Positions 18,495-33,257 of a stretch of DNA of 64,000 nucleotides are shown here, in pieces. Each line of letters begins with the position of its first letter. Positions within the stretch are counted from its first letter, which is position 1. The translations under genes were made by a program, and so were the position numbers. The notes beneath the pieces were generated by a model. That model saw only the letters and a list, made by a program, of their open reading frames with translations, made no database searches and was not told the origin of the DNA. This DNA is from Streptococcus suis S735 (lineage in GTDB: Bacteria; Bacillota; Bacilli; Lactobacillales; Streptococcaceae). The stretch covers positions 992,001 to 1,056,000 of the forward strand of contig NC_018526.1 of NCBI RefSeq assembly GCF_000294495.1. Direction: 5' to 3'.

Positions 18495-19770
18495 TTTCAT
18501 CTTCTCCACTCACACGTTCAATCGTTGCACCTAAAGCAGCTAATTTCTCATGAAAACGATAGTAACCTCGATCTAAGTGCGTTAATTTACCTACAATCGT
18601 TTCACCTTCAGCGACCAAACCAGCCAGAATCAAAGCGGCACTTGCTCGTAAATCAGTAGACATAACCTGAGCACCTTGCAGAGCAAGTCCTCCCGTGATG
18701 ATAGCTGTATCTCGTAAAATTTCCGAATGCAAATCCATCCGACGCATTTCTTCCAAATGCTGGAAACGATTCTCAAATACCGTTTCAATCATGGTAGATT
18801 CACCCTTTGCAACTGCCATTAGAGCTGTAAATTGAGCCTGCATATCCGTTGGGAATCCTGGATGGGGCAAGGTTTTTACTGTTACAGGTTTAAGCTTATC
18901 CACTTGCGAACGAACTCGAATCCCTTCAGCTTCTTCCGTCACCTCAACTCCCATTTCCAACATCTTAGAAATGAGTGGACGGTTATGCTCCCAGACAGCG
19001 TCCTTGACCAAGACATCTCCACCAGTCATTGCCGCTGCCACCATAAAGGTACCCGCTTCGATACGATCTTGCACCACTTGATGTTCTGCGCCAGTCAATT
19101 CTTCTACACCAGTAATCGTAATCGTCTCTGTACCTGCCCCCTTAACTTTTGCCCCCATTTTGTTTAGGAAAATAGCCAAGTCAACAATTTCAGGTTCTCG
19201 CGCTGCATTTTCTAATACCGTTGTACCCTGCGCCAGAGTTGCAGCCATCATCAAATTTTGCGTTGCCCCAACACTTGGGAAATCAAGATAGATATGAGCT
19301 CCCTGCAAGTTCTCTGCACTCGCTTCAATATAACCAGCGCGTTGTTTAATTTTAGCCCCCATAGCTTGCAAACCTTTTAAGTGCAAATCAATTGGACGAC
19401 TACCAATTGTACAACCTCCTGGCATAGAAACCTTAGCATAGCCATTGCGTGCCAAAATCGGACCAAGAATAACAATAGAGGCGCGCATTTGACTCACATA
19501 CTTATAAGGAGTTTCACTACCAAGTTTACCTGTTGCATCAATATCGATAGTCTTTGTTTCCTCGTCAAATTTCACACGAACTCCCAGACCACGTACAACA
19601 TTATTCATTGTATAGACATCAGACAAAATAGGAACCTGGGTCAATTTGGTTTGCCCTTGACTTGCTAGAACTGTTGCTGCCAATAAAGGCAGAACGGCAT
19701 TCTTCGCCCCCTCAATCTCAACCTGTCCTTTCAAACCGTTTTTACTACCTGTAATAATAATTGTATCCAT
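18487..19770 (-). CDS. murA: UDP-N-acetylglucosamine 1-carboxyvinyltransferase
   Basis: MurA transfers enolpyruvate from PEP to UDP-GlcNAc, the first committed step of peptidoglycan synthesis, in the cytoplasm. The 427-residue protein has K23-N24 in [13 protein letters not shown] and the catalytic, fosfomycin-reactive cysteine C120 in [18 protein letters not shown]. Streptococci usually have two MurA paralogues; this one sits downstream of the ATP synthase operon, and the other is not in the window. It overlaps the epuA start. Confidence 0.96.
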   Translation of the reverse strand: MDTIIITGSKNGLKGQVEIEGAKNAVLPLLAATVLASQGQTKLTQVPILSDVYTMNNVVRGLGVRVKFDEETKTIDIDATGKLGSETPYKYVSQMRASIVILGPILARNGYAKVSMPGGCTIGSRPIDLHLKGLQAMGAKIKQRAGYIEASAENLQGAHIYLDFPSVGATQNLMMAATLAQGTTVLENAAREPEIVDLAIFLNKMGAKVKGAGTETITITGVEELTGAEHQVVQDRIEAGTFMVAAAMTGGDVLVKDAVWEHNRPLISKMLEMGVEVTEEAEGIRVRSQVDKLKPVTVKTLPHPGFPTDMQAQFTALMAVAKGESTMIETVFENRFQHLEEMRRMDLHSEILRDTAIITGGLALQGAQVMSTDLRASAALILAGLVAEGETIVGKLTHLDRGYYRFHEKLAALGATIERVSGEDENG

Positions 19771-19793
19771 TTCTTATCCTTTTCTTACTTAAA

Positions 19794-20018
19794 TCACATA
19801 TTTGCAAAAGAGCGTCCCATCATCAACAATTCTAAAAAGAAAGTCGAGACTAAGTACCCCAGTGCTATTGCCAGAAAGAGAATCAGCAAATTGATTTTAC
19901 GCTGATTGTCCCCAGTCACCTTCAACCACCGTGACCAATCAACTGTTGTAACCAAGAGATGATGAGCCAGATAGATAAACAATATATGACTAAAAAACTG
20001 TAAAATTGAAATTACCAT
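19794..20018 (-). CDS. DUF1146-family small membrane protein
   Basis: A 74-residue protein from the ATG at 20018 with two hydrophobic helices (about 1-24 and 39-62) and the conserved middle DWSRWLKVTGDNQRKINLLILFLAIALGYLVS typical of DUF1146, usually found between atpC and murA. A longer reading from 20072 adds 18 residues that do not fit the family. The preferred ATG has no Shine-Dalgarno sequence and lies only 6 bases after an extended -10 element, so it may be read from a leaderless transcript as well as by read-through from atpC. Confidence 0.8.
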   Translation of the reverse strand: MVISILQFFSHILFIYLAHHLLVTTVDWSRWLKVTGDNQRKINLLILFLAIALGYLVSTFFLELLMMGRSFANM

Positions 20019-20024
20019 GTTTCC

Positions 20025-20033
20025 ATTATACCA
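20025..20033 (-). promoter_or_regulatory. Extended -10 promoter before the DUF1146-murA genes
   Basis: TGGTATAAT on the minus strand (20033-20025) is a consensus extended -10. No good -35 is seen at 17 bases. Transcription would begin at or within a base or two of the ATG at 20018, giving murA, epuA and endA their own promoter. Confidence 0.6.
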
Positions 20034-20077
20034 TGAAATTAAAAAATGGAACTGAACCAAGTTCAATCCCATATAGA

Positions 20078-20494
20078 TTAATGTTTCCCAACACGAATAC
20101 GATTTATCGCACGTTGGAGGGCGACTGTTGCACGCATTTCCATATCAATATTACGAGCAGTCTGTGCTTCTTCCAATTCACGTTCCGCGCGCAATTTGGC
20201 ACGTTCCGCACGACTAATATCAATATCCCGTTCCCGCTCAGCGGAATCAGAAATGACCGTAATAATATCCTTGTTGACTTCAATGATTCCACCATTGACC
20301 GCAATCCAGTCTACATGGTTTTCATCATCAACACGACGCACTTTCATTTCACCGATTTCCAAAACTGCAATCAGTTCTTCATGTCCAGAATAGACACCCA
20401 TCTCACCATCAACCGTTTTGACCAAAACAAATGCTGCATGATGGTCATATTTGATACCGTCTGGTGTTACGATTTGTACAGTCATTTGTCCCAT
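20078..20494 (-). CDS. atpC: F1Fo ATP synthase epsilon subunit
   Basis: The 138-residue epsilon subunit is part of the F1 central stalk. It has the N-terminal beta-sandwich ([35 protein letters not shown]) and the C-terminal two-helix domain ([33 protein letters not shown]). The first ATG at 20494 has GAGG 6 bases upstream and aligns with streptococcal starts. Last gene of the atp operon, 9 bases after atpD. Confidence 0.96.
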   Translation of the reverse strand: MGQMTVQIVTPDGIKYDHHAAFVLVKTVDGEMGVYSGHEELIAVLEIGEMKVRRVDDENHVDWIAVNGGIIEVNKDIITVISDSAERERDIDISRAERAKLRAERELEEAQTARNIDMEMRATVALQRAINRIRVGKH

Positions 20495-20503
20495 AAGCCA
20501 CCT

Positions 20504-22808
<2,305 letters not shown>

Positions 22809-22819
22809 TATTCACTCCT

Positions 22820-24322
22820 TTACTTAAAGACAGACTGGTCTTTGAAAGCTTGGATAGCAGCATTCAATTCATCTGTATCAGGAAGATCTTTTGTTGTACG
22901 AATAACATCCAAAAGACCATCGTAGTGCAAATCAAAATATGCGTACAGTTCTTCTTCAAATGCCAAAATATCATCGATTGGCACTGAATCCAAGAAGCCA
23001 TTTGTCAAAGCATACAAAATCAAAACCTGTTTTTCAACTGGAAGCGGCTTATGCAATGGTTGTTTCAACACTTCCACAGTCCGACGACCACGGTTGAGTT
23101 TAGCCTGAGTTGCTGCATCCAAATCCGAACCAAATTGAGTAAAGGCTTCTAATTCACGATAAGAAGCTAAGTCGATACGAAGGGTACCTGCAACCTTTTT
23201 CATGGCCTTAATCTGTGCAGAGCCACCTACACGTGATACAGAAGAACCCGCATCAATGGCTGGACGGATACCAGAGTTGAATAAATCGTCCTTCAAGAAG
23301 ATTTGTCCGTCCGTGATAGAAATCACGTTGGTCGCGATGTAAGCTGAAATATCTCCCGCCTGTGTTTCGATAAATGGTAGAGCTGTAATGGAGCCACCGC
23401 CCAATTCATCTGAAACCTTTGCTGAACGCTCAAGCAAACGACTGTGCAAGTAGAATACATCCCCTGGATAGGCTTCACGACCCGGAGGACGACGAAGCAA
23501 GAGAGATAATTCACGGTAAGCTACCGCTTGTTTCGACAAATCATCGTAAACAATCAAGACGTGTTTGCCTTCATACATGAACTCTTCTGCCATCGCAACA
23601 CCAGCATAAGGAGCCAAGAAAAGCAATGGAGACGGTTGTGAAGCAGATGCAGTTACTACGATTGTGTAATCCAAAGCACCATATTGACGAAGGGTTTCAA
23701 CCTGAGTACGAACAGTTGACTCTTTCTGACCGATAGCCACATAGATACAAATCATGTCTTGGCCTTTTTGGTTGAGAATAGCATCAATAGCTACAGATGT
23801 CTTCCCTGTCTGACGGTCACCAATAATCAATTCACGCTGACCACGACCAATCGGAACCAAAGCGTCAATCGCCTTGAGACCAGTTTGAAGCGGTTCATTA
23901 ACCGACTTACGTTGCATAACACCTGGTGCTGGATATTCAATCGGACGAGTCTTACTAGTACGAATCTCACCAAGACCATCCACAGGTTGACCAAGTGGGT
24001 TGATGACACGACCAATCAAAGCCGAACCAACTGGTACTTCCATAATTTTACCAGTACGACGAACAACTGACCCTTCACGAATATCGGTAAATTGTCCGAG
24101 AATGATAATACCAACATCGTTGGTTTCTAAGTTTTGTGCCATACCAATGGTGCCATTTTCAAATACCAAAAGCTCTCCACTCATGGCATTGTCAAGACCT
24201 TGCGCACGGGCGATACCGTCACCGATATAGGTTACGACACCAGTCTCTGTGTAGTCAAAGTCAGGCTGAAAGCCTTCAATTTGTTGTTTTAGTAAAGCGC
24301 TAATTTCTTGTGCATTAATCAA
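22820..24322 (-). CDS. atpA: F1Fo ATP synthase alpha subunit
   Basis: The 500-residue non-catalytic nucleotide-binding subunit. Walker A is [10 protein letters not shown], with [20 protein letters not shown] and the Arg-finger region [10 protein letters not shown]. The start appears to be TTG at 24322 (TTG ATT AAT GCA, giving MINAQEIS): an in-frame stop lies 24 bases upstream and no in-frame ATG or GTG occurs before the conserved [14 protein letters not shown]. The ATG seen nearby is out of frame. A non-ATG start may tune translation of this subunit. Confidence 0.97.
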   Translation of the reverse strand: MINAQEISALLKQQIEGFQPDFDYTETGVVTYIGDGIARAQGLDNAMSGELLVFENGTIGMAQNLETNDVGIIILGQFTDIREGSVVRRTGKIMEVPVGSALIGRVINPLGQPVDGLGEIRTSKTRPIEYPAPGVMQRKSVNEPLQTGLKAIDALVPIGRGQRELIIGDRQTGKTSVAIDAILNQKGQDMICIYVAIGQKESTVRTQVETLRQYGALDYTIVVTASASQPSPLLFLAPYAGVAMAEEFMYEGKHVLIVYDDLSKQAVAYRELSLLLRRPPGREAYPGDVFYLHSRLLERSAKVSDELGGGSITALPFIETQAGDISAYIATNVISITDGQIFLKDDLFNSGIRPAIDAGSSVSRVGGSAQIKAMKKVAGTLRIDLASYRELEAFTQFGSDLDAATQAKLNRGRRTVEVLKQPLHKPLPVEKQVLILYALTNGFLDSVPIDDILAFEEELYAYFDLHYDGLLDVIRTTKDLPDTDELNAAIQAFKDQSVFK

Positions 24323-24343
24323 AAGAACACCACTTTCTATTTT

Positions 24344-25384
<1,041 letters not shown>

Positions 25385-25401
25385 AGTTGTCTTTCCCTTT
25401 C

Positions 25402-26118
25402 CTATTCACTCTCACTACTGATTTTTTTATTTAAGTACATAGATACCAACATGATAAATACATATCCCTGCAAGCATGAAATGAATACAGAAAATGCTGT
25501 CCAAACAACGTTCAGAGCAAAGGCAATTGGATATGCAAGTGCACTTTGTTGAGATAATTGTAGAAGAAGAGAGACAAGCACTTCACCAGCATAAATGTTA
25601 CCGTACAGACGAAGAGCAAGCGACACAAGGTTGGTCACTTCTTCCAAAATGTTCATTGGAGCCATAGCCCAGGGTGTCACAAAAGATTTGAGGTATGCCT
25701 TGAAACCGCGACGACGAATACCCTCAACATGACAAAATACTGTTGCAATTGTTGCCAAACCGAAATCGTAAGCCATATTGGCTGTTGGAGAAGTCCACAA
25801 ATTATGTCCTTCTGCTGTTTCCAATTTGGTCATCAAACCTAGATTATTGGCAACCAAAAGAAAAGTAAAGACTGTAAAGAAGAACAAGGAATACCGCTTT
25901 GCTTCCGCATCGCCAAGATTCCCTTTTGTAAAATTGATGGTCAATTCGTAAACATACTCCAAAACATTCTGTTTTCCTTTTGGCTTGAGCTCCATCCGAC
26001 GACTAGCCCAAAAAACTAGTAAGAAAATAATGGAAATGGTAATGACAGAAACCAATACCATGGTCAGGTCAAAGGTTACGGGACCAAGGGTAAGGGTTGG
26101 ACTTAAATGTTCTTCCAA
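25402..26118 (-). CDS. atpB: F1Fo ATP synthase subunit a
   Basis: The 238-residue proton-channel subunit of Fo, with about five or six membrane helices. The essential arginine helix is visible as [28 protein letters not shown]. It starts [21 protein letters not shown]. It is the second gene, after the c subunit, as is typical in streptococci. Confidence 0.97.
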   Translation of the reverse strand: MEEHLSPTLTLGPVTFDLTMVLVSVITISIIFLLVFWASRRMELKPKGKQNVLEYVYELTINFTKGNLGDAEAKRYSLFFFTVFTFLLVANNLGLMTKLETAEGHNLWTSPTANMAYDFGLATIATVFCHVEGIRRRGFKAYLKSFVTPWAMAPMNILEEVTNLVSLALRLYGNIYAGEVLVSLLLQLSQQSALAYPIAFALNVVWTAFSVFISCLQGYVFIMLVSMYLNKKISSESE

Positions 26119-26154
26119 TGGAGGTTCCCCCCTTTTCTATTTCTCTATTTTCTA

Positions 26155-26355
26155 CTATTTTAAGACAAATGTCATAGCCAAGGTTACGAAGAAAGTTCCC
26201 TCGATAAAGGCAACACCCAAAAATACACCAGCCATCAATTTACTTTGCATTTCTGGTTGACGTGCAGTCGAACTAAGGTATGAAGCCACCAACAGTCCCT
26301 CACCGATACTTACACCAAGACAGGCCAATCCAAGGGCCAATGCGCCTAAACTCAT
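26155..26355 (-). CDS. atpE: F1Fo ATP synthase subunit c
   Basis: The 66-residue proteolipid forms the Fo rotor ring. Two hydrophobic helices flank the polar loop STARQPEMQSK; the proton-binding carboxylate is E52 in AFIEGTFF. Another Glu (E19 in SIGEG) sits in helix 1, as in other streptococcal c subunits. AAGGAG precedes the ATG at 26355. First gene of the atp operon. Confidence 0.97.
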   Translation of the reverse strand: MSLGALALGLACLGVSIGEGLLVASYLSSTARQPEMQSKLMAGVFLGVAFIEGTFFVTLAMTFVLK

Positions 26356-26389
26356 AACGAATTCTCCTTTTAAAATTTAATACCATGTA

Positions 26390-26446
26390 AGGATACTCCT
26401 AAAACATCTATTTGTCAAGAAAATACCGCCATTGTAAGCGTTTAAT
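26390..26446 (-). promoter_or_regulatory. atp operon promoter with upstream cre-like site
   Basis: TTGACA (26418-26413) and TATCCT (26395-26390) are 17 bases apart on the minus strand. TGTAAGCGTTTAAT (26433-26446) matches the cre consensus at 12 of 14 positions and lies about 15 bases upstream of the -35. That is a location where CcpA would activate rather than block; this is inference. Confidence 0.75.
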
Positions 26447-26491
26447 TCGTTTTTGTAAAATAAAAAGAAAAGAGTATTTCATCTTTTCTTC

Positions 26492-27535
26492 CTATTTAAT
26501 AGCTTCATCAATATGGTCTGTTTCTTCAATGAATCGTTTGGCCATATCTTCTCGATTCATCTGATCAGTATCAAGAGTGATTGCATGGTCAGAAACCAGA
26601 TCTGTATCTGCGAAAAACTCTATATGGTTTGATAGGTTGTACAGACGTACAGGGGCTTCCCCACCAAACTCTCCATCTAGATTGAGCAGTAGACGGTTAT
26701 CTGGGTTCAGATTTTCGATGGATAGGCTCTTGGTTTTTATGTATTCAACTAAATCACTCTCAATGTGTTTGCCACCATCTAAGACTTGACGAATCAGATG
26801 TAGAATTTCAAATAGATTCCCTGTTTTAACCATCAATAAGGTAAAATTACCATCATCTAACTTAGCATCGGGAACGATCTGTTCAAAACCTCCAATTGAA
26901 TTGGTTAAGGCAACAAAAATCATTGAAACCGAGCCTTCAAACACGCCCTCATCATGCTCTACACGAACAGGTGTAAATTGTACTTGTGGCAGGAGTTCTG
27001 CTCCTTTTACTACATAGGCCAAATAGCCAAACATGGTCTTAAGTTGACTGGGAACACTGTAGGTCAACTCCGTAAGTGTACCTGCCGCAGCAATGTTGAT
27101 AAAATAATGTTCTTGATGAAAACCATTTTTTTGATTTTTGGCTAAACCAATATCCATTAAAATTGTCTGCTGCTTACCAATAACCTTAGCTGCTTCTACA
27201 GGATTTCCCCTAGGCACTTTTAAAGCACGCGCATAGTCATTGGTGGTGCCAGTCGGTATGATGGCCATCTGCGGACGTTTTTCAAGTGGAGCAATTCCAT
27301 TGACGACTTCATTGATTGTTCCATCTCCACCAGCCGCGATAATCAAGTCAAAGCCTGCAAGCGCCGCACGTGTAGCTTCATTCTTTGCAGAGTCTTTCTC
27401 AGCAGTTGTTTGGAAAGCTGAAGTCTCATAACCGTAGCCTTCCAAAATTTCCAATACTTCGGCCACATTTTTCTTCATGATTTCTTGACCTGAGGTCGGA
27501 TTATATATTAGTCTAGCACGTTTTCTTTCTTCCAT
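26492..27535 (-). CDS. Diacylglycerol/lipid kinase family protein (DagK/YegS type)
   Basis: A 347-residue lipid kinase. The N-terminal catalytic domain has RLIYNPTSG and the phosphate-binding IIAAGGDGTINEVVNGI, with IPTGTTNDYARALKVP after it; a C-terminal beta-sandwich follows with the PDAKLDDGNFTLLMV block. In Gram-positives this family returns diacylglycerol to phosphatidic acid after lipoteichoic-acid synthesis. The C-terminus is about 45 residues longer than the core and acidic (TDQMNREDMAKRFIEETDHIDEAIK region). It lies 10 bases after ligA. Confidence 0.88.
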   Translation of the reverse strand: MEERKRARLIYNPTSGQEIMKKNVAEVLEILEGYGYETSAFQTTAEKDSAKNEATRAALAGFDLIIAAGGDGTINEVVNGIAPLEKRPQMAIIPTGTTNDYARALKVPRGNPVEAAKVIGKQQTILMDIGLAKNQKNGFHQEHYFINIAAAGTLTELTYSVPSQLKTMFGYLAYVVKGAELLPQVQFTPVRVEHDEGVFEGSVSMIFVALTNSIGGFEQIVPDAKLDDGNFTLLMVKTGNLFEILHLIRQVLDGGKHIESDLVEYIKTKSLSIENLNPDNRLLLNLDGEFGGEAPVRLYNLSNHIEFFADTDLVSDHAITLDTDQMNREDMAKRFIEETDHIDEAIK

Positions 27536-27545
27536 CGTTTTACCT

Positions 27546-29519
<1,974 letters not shown>

Positions 29520-29626
29520 TGATTTGAGGGTGCGAACTATATTTGCGCTTCAATAAAAACAGATTCCTTTAGATAATTTTTAGTAAAAAATGTATAATGT
29601 TTATATAAAATTTTTGGAGGTGCCCT

Positions 29627-29773
29627 ATGGCTGTAACTTATAAACGACAAGATGATTTAGAAAAGATGCTGGAAGAATTTGCTTCATTTGAAAAATTGGA
29701 AGAAATTGAGTATCCAGATCCAAAATCAAAAGAACATTCCGAGAAAAACAACTTGAATCAGGATAAAAAATAA
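29627..29773 (+). CDS. Small acidic/basic protein of 48 residues (SPJ_0845-like)
   Basis: A short gene starting MAVTYKRQDDLEKMLEEF with a strong GGAGG 7 bases upstream and a TATAAT at 29593-29598. The N-terminal half is an amphipathic, Glu-rich helix (DDLEKMLEEFASFEKLEEIE); the rest is a charged, probably disordered tail ending in DKK. It resembles the small streptococcal SPJ_0845-type family by size and sequence character. It ends one base before the permease gene, so the two are probably co-translated. Function unknown. Confidence 0.75.
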   Translation: MAVTYKRQDDLEKMLEEFASFEKLEEIEYPDPKSKEHSEKNNLNQDKK

Positions 29774-29774
29774 T

Positions 29775-30680
29775 ATGCTTGGTCTTGATCAATTACCTAC
29801 CTCCGTCCTACAGGCGGGGGCTATTTTCCTATCTATCATGATTGAAGCATTGCCCTTTGTCTTGATTGGAGCTATTATTTCAGGTTTTATCGATGTGTTT
29901 ATAACACCAGATAAGGTTCGTAAACTCTTACCTAAAAACAAGTTTCTTGCCATTCTATTTGGAACCTTTATCGGCTTCATTTTTCCGTCTTGCGAATGTG
30001 GTATTGTCCCTATTGTCAATCGGCTATTAGAGAAAAAAGTGCCGAGTTATACTGCTGTTCCCTTTTTAGTAACGGCGCCTGTGATTAATCCTATCGTCCT
30101 TTTTGCAACCTTTACCGCTTTTGGAAATTCCCTACTTTTCGCACTCTATAGAGCCCTAGGAGCCATCATTGTATCCCTAGTATTGGGAATCATTCTTGGT
30201 TTTTTCGTAAAAGGACCAATTCTTAAAGGAAGCAAGTTTGACCATCACCAGCATGATTATTCAGATAAAACCAGCTGGCAAAAAGTTGGCTTCGCACTTA
30301 TTCATGCCATTGATGAATTTTTTGATACGGGACGTTACCTAGTCTTTGGTTGTCTATTTGCCAGTCTCGTACAAGTCTATATTCCAACCGCTGTCCTGAC
30401 TACCATCGGTCACAGTCCATTAACAGCTATTTTACTGATGATGTTGCTGGCCTTTCTTCTTTCCCTATGTTCCGAAGCCGATGCCTTTATTGGTGCATCA
30501 CTACTATCCAGCTTCGGATTCGCCCCAGTAATGGCTTTCTTAGTTATCGGACCCATGGTGGATGTTAAAAACTTGCTCATGATGAAACATTATTTCAAAG
30601 GGAAATTTATAGTCGGTTTTATCATTACTATCACTCTCGTTATTTTGGGATATAGTCTGATACTTGGAGGTGTAGTATGA
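29775..30680 (+). CDS. UPF0718/DUF318-type permease
   Basis: A 301-residue membrane protein with about eight hydrophobic segments. The duplicated half-motifs typical of this family are visible: PSCECGIVPIVNRLLEKKVPSYTAVPFLVTAPVINPI in the first half and LCSEADAFIGASLLSSFG in the second. The conserved Cys-Glu-Cys suggests thiol or metal chemistry, but the transported substrate is not known. The following gene overlaps by four bases (ATGA) and encodes its usual partner, equivalent to Bacillus YcgR/YcgQ. Confidence 0.88.
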   Translation: MLGLDQLPTSVLQAGAIFLSIMIEALPFVLIGAIISGFIDVFITPDKVRKLLPKNKFLAILFGTFIGFIFPSCECGIVPIVNRLLEKKVPSYTAVPFLVTAPVINPIVLFATFTAFGNSLLFALYRALGAIIVSLVLGIILGFFVKGPILKGSKFDHHQHDYSDKTSWQKVGFALIHAIDEFFDTGRYLVFGCLFASLVQVYIPTAVLTTIGHSPLTAILLMMLLAFLLSLCSEADAFIGASLLSSFGFAPVMAFLVIGPMVDVKNLLMMKHYFKGKFIVGFIITITLVILGYSLILGGVV

Positions 30681-31492
30681 TTCGTTTTTTAATTCTTGCA
30701 GGTTACTTTGAAATGACCATGTATCTTTATATCTCTGGAAAATTAGACCAATACATTAATCTGCACTATAGCTATCTAGCCTATCTATCCATGGTTTTAT
30801 CTTTCATACTTGCCATCGTACAATTGTATGTCTGGGTAAAAGAAATTCGAGTACATAGCCATTTAAAAAGCAAAATTGCCAAACTATCAAGCATTGGACT
30901 ATTGCTCATTCCTCTTGCTATAGCCTGGCTCTTTCCTACGGTAAGCCTGGATTCAACAACTGTTGCTGCCAAGGGCTATCATTTCCCACTAGCAACAGAA
31001 AACGATACTAATACACAAAACCAAGAAGGGGCGACTGTTCAGTATCTCAAGCCTGATACTTCTATTTATTTTACAAAATCTGCCTATCAAAACCAGATGC
31101 GTGAAATTGCTGATAGATACTTGGCTGAAGAAACCATTGTCGTTACTAATGAAAACTATATGGAAGTGATGGAAGCAATCTACGACTATCCTACGGAATT
31201 TTCAGGAAAAACGATTGAAATGATTGGATTTGTCTACAATGACCCTGACAATAGCCAGCAATTTTTCCTTTTCCGCTTTGGTATTATTCACTGCATTGCT
31301 GATTCTGGGGTATATGGCTTACTCTCTACGGGGGCTACCACAGAATTTCCTAACAATACTTGGGTAAAAGCCAGAGGAACAATCAAGGTTTCCTACCACA
31401 CATCGTTGAAACAAAATCTCCCAACACTTGAATTACAATCGATGGTTCAGATTGAGCAGCCAGATTCTCCGTATGTCTACCGTGTTTTCTAA
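30677..31492 (+). CDS. TIGR03943-family membrane protein, partner of the permease
   Basis: A 271-residue protein with an N-terminal membrane part (two helices at about 1-55 and a third at about 73-93) and a long extracytoplasmic C-terminal domain containing IEMIGFVYNDPDNSQQFFLFRFGIIHCIADSGVYGLLS, the hallmark block of the TIGR03943 (YcgQ-like) family. It overlaps the permease gene by four bases, so the pair is probably a complex. Substrate unknown. Confidence 0.87.
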   Translation: MIRFLILAGYFEMTMYLYISGKLDQYINLHYSYLAYLSMVLSFILAIVQLYVWVKEIRVHSHLKSKIAKLSSIGLLLIPLAIAWLFPTVSLDSTTVAAKGYHFPLATENDTNTQNQEGATVQYLKPDTSIYFTKSAYQNQMREIADRYLAEETIVVTNENYMEVMEAIYDYPTEFSGKTIEMIGFVYNDPDNSQQFFLFRFGIIHCIADSGVYGLLSTGATTEFPNNTWVKARGTIKVSYHTSLKQNLPTLELQSMVQIEQPDSPYVYRVF

Positions 31493-31529
31493 TAATTCCA
31501 ACTAAAAAAGTGAATTTTCTGACAATTTG

Positions 31530-31538
31530 TGGTATACT
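31530..31538 (+). promoter_or_regulatory. Extended -10 promoter of zwf
   Basis: TGGTATACT (31530-31538) is a good extended -10 element 32 bases before the zwf ATG. The -35 position is poor (GTGAAT). Confidence 0.6.
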
Positions 31539-31570
31539 ATTAATGATATTCAACAGATAGGAATGAAATT

Positions 31571-33058
31571 ATGTCATCACATGTATTGTTTACAATTTTT
31601 GGTGCTAGTGGCGACCTTGCCAAACGCAAACTCTATCCATCCCTCTTCCGTCTTTATAAGGCAGGCCATATCCGAGAAAATTTTGCAGTAATTGGTACAG
31701 CTCGCAGACCCTGGACCAAGGAATTTTTTGAGCAAACCGTCATTGAATCACTAGGTGATCTGCCTGACACACCACGTCAAGCTCATGAATTTGCAAATCA
31801 TTTCTACTACCAAAGCCACGATGTCAATGACACGGAACATTATGTAGCTCTTCGTAAATTGCAGGACGACTTGTGTGAAAAATACAATACCCAGCACAAC
31901 AAGGTCTTCTTCCTCTCTATGGCACCTGAATTTTTCGGAACCATTGCCAAACACCTCAAATCTGAGCAAATCGTTGATGGACAAGGTTTTGAACGCTTGA
32001 TAATTGAAAAACCTTTCGGAACTAGCCTTGCTACAGCTACCAAACTCAATGATGAATTGGCAGCAGCCTTCAATGAAGACCAAATCTACCGTATCGACCA
32101 TTACCTAGGCAAGGAAATGGTGCAAAATATCTTTGCGGTTCGCTTTGCCAATATCATTTTTGAGCATATTTGGAACCGCGATTACATCGATAACGTCCAA
32201 ATTACATTTGCTGAAGCGATTGGTGTTGAGGATCGTGGAGGCTACTACGATCATTCTGGCGCCTTAAAAGACATGGTGCAAAACCATGCCCTTCAAGTTC
32301 TTTCCCTTCTAGCAATGGATAAGCCAGCCAGCTTCAAGGAGGAAGATGTCCGCGCTGAAAAGATTAAGGTCTTCCAACACCTTCGTCAGCCTTCTGATGA
32401 GGACCTCAAACGCAACTTCATCCGTGGTCAATATGCAGCAGGTTCCATTGACGGAAAAGACTACGTTAGCTACTTGGATGAACCAAATATTGCCGAAGGT
32501 TCTCAGACAGAAACCTTTGCAGGAGGTGTCTTCTTCGTTGATACTGACCGTTTCCGTGATGTACCTTTCTTCTTCCGTACAGGTAAACGTCTGACAGAAA
32601 AGGGCACGCGCGTGACCATCACCTTCAAGCATGCGGAAGATATTTTTGGTCAACCTTCCGAAGCCAATGTATTGACCATCTTCATCCAACCAACTGAAGG
32701 CTTCATGCTCTCTATCAACGGTAAGGAAGTTGGTTCCCATTTTGCTCTTACTCCTGCCAAACTCAACTTCCGCCACAATGCAACTGCTCTTGGAAATTCA
32801 CCCGAAGCCTACGAAAAACTCTTTTTCGATGTCCTAAATGGTGATTCTACTAACTTTAGCCATTGGGAAGAAGTGAAAGCAAGCTGGAGCTTGATTGACC
32901 GCATTGTTGATTTGTGGGCAAGCAACCAAGTCCCACTCCACACCTATCCAGCTGGAACTATGGGACCTGAGGCAGCCTTTGATTTGCTAGAAAGCTACAG
33001 TTGCAAGTGGGTTTGGACACCTGATGTCTGGTATCGTGAACGTGGTTTATTGAAATAG
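31571..33058 (+). CDS. zwf: Glucose-6-phosphate 1-dehydrogenase
   Basis: The 495-residue enzyme oxidises glucose-6-phosphate to 6-phosphogluconolactone, making NADPH for the oxidative pentose phosphate branch. The dinucleotide fold is TIFGASGDLAKRKLYPSLFRLY and the substrate/catalytic signature is RIDHYLGKEMVQN; the C-terminal domain ends with AGTMGPEAAFDLLE and WTPDVWYRERG. A BOX-like repeat begins at the last base of its stop codon. Confidence 0.97.
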   Translation: MSSHVLFTIFGASGDLAKRKLYPSLFRLYKAGHIRENFAVIGTARRPWTKEFFEQTVIESLGDLPDTPRQAHEFANHFYYQSHDVNDTEHYVALRKLQDDLCEKYNTQHNKVFFLSMAPEFFGTIAKHLKSEQIVDGQGFERLIIEKPFGTSLATATKLNDELAAAFNEDQIYRIDHYLGKEMVQNIFAVRFANIIFEHIWNRDYIDNVQITFAEAIGVEDRGGYYDHSGALKDMVQNHALQVLSLLAMDKPASFKEEDVRAEKIKVFQHLRQPSDEDLKRNFIRGQYAAGSIDGKDYVSYLDEPNIAEGSQTETFAGGVFFVDTDRFRDVPFFFRTGKRLTEKGTRVTITFKHAEDIFGQPSEANVLTIFIQPTEGFMLSINGKEVGSHFALTPAKLNFRHNATALGNSPEAYEKLFFDVLNGDSTNFSHWEEVKASWSLIDRIVDLWASNQVPLHTYPAGTMGPEAAFDLLESYSCKWVWTPDVWYRERGLLK

Positions 33059-33214
33059 TCATTTAGTTTAGCTTTGATTACTTCGTTAACTCGCTTTGCC
33101 GTACTCCACGAAAGTGACTTGCTTCGCATGTCTTATTTCCAACCTAGAACAGCCTCTAGGCTGTTCTAGCAACCTGCACCTCGTTGCCTTGTACTAAAAG
33201 CAAACTAAACGACT
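33058..33214. repeat. BOX-like intergenic repeat after zwf
   Basis: The ends form an imperfect inverted repeat (TTTAGTTTAGCTTTGATTAC with GTACTAAAAGCAAACTAAA). Inside are the BOX-like motifs GCTTTGCCGTACT, CTTATTTCCAACCT and CAACCTGCACCTCG, and a perfect 11-bp hairpin (CTAGAACAGCC and its complement, loop TCTA). The order of motifs resembles pneumococcal BOX modules. It begins directly at the zwf stop. Confidence 0.7.
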
Positions 33215-33257
33215 ACATATAAAAACTGGAGCAATCCAGTTTTTTTGGGAGATATTT

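Noticed and set aside
18303..18509. RNA polymerase subunit function for the EpuA-like gene
   Set aside because: The protein is a single membrane helix with a short tail; the polymerase label is inherited from family naming and nothing in the sequence supports it.
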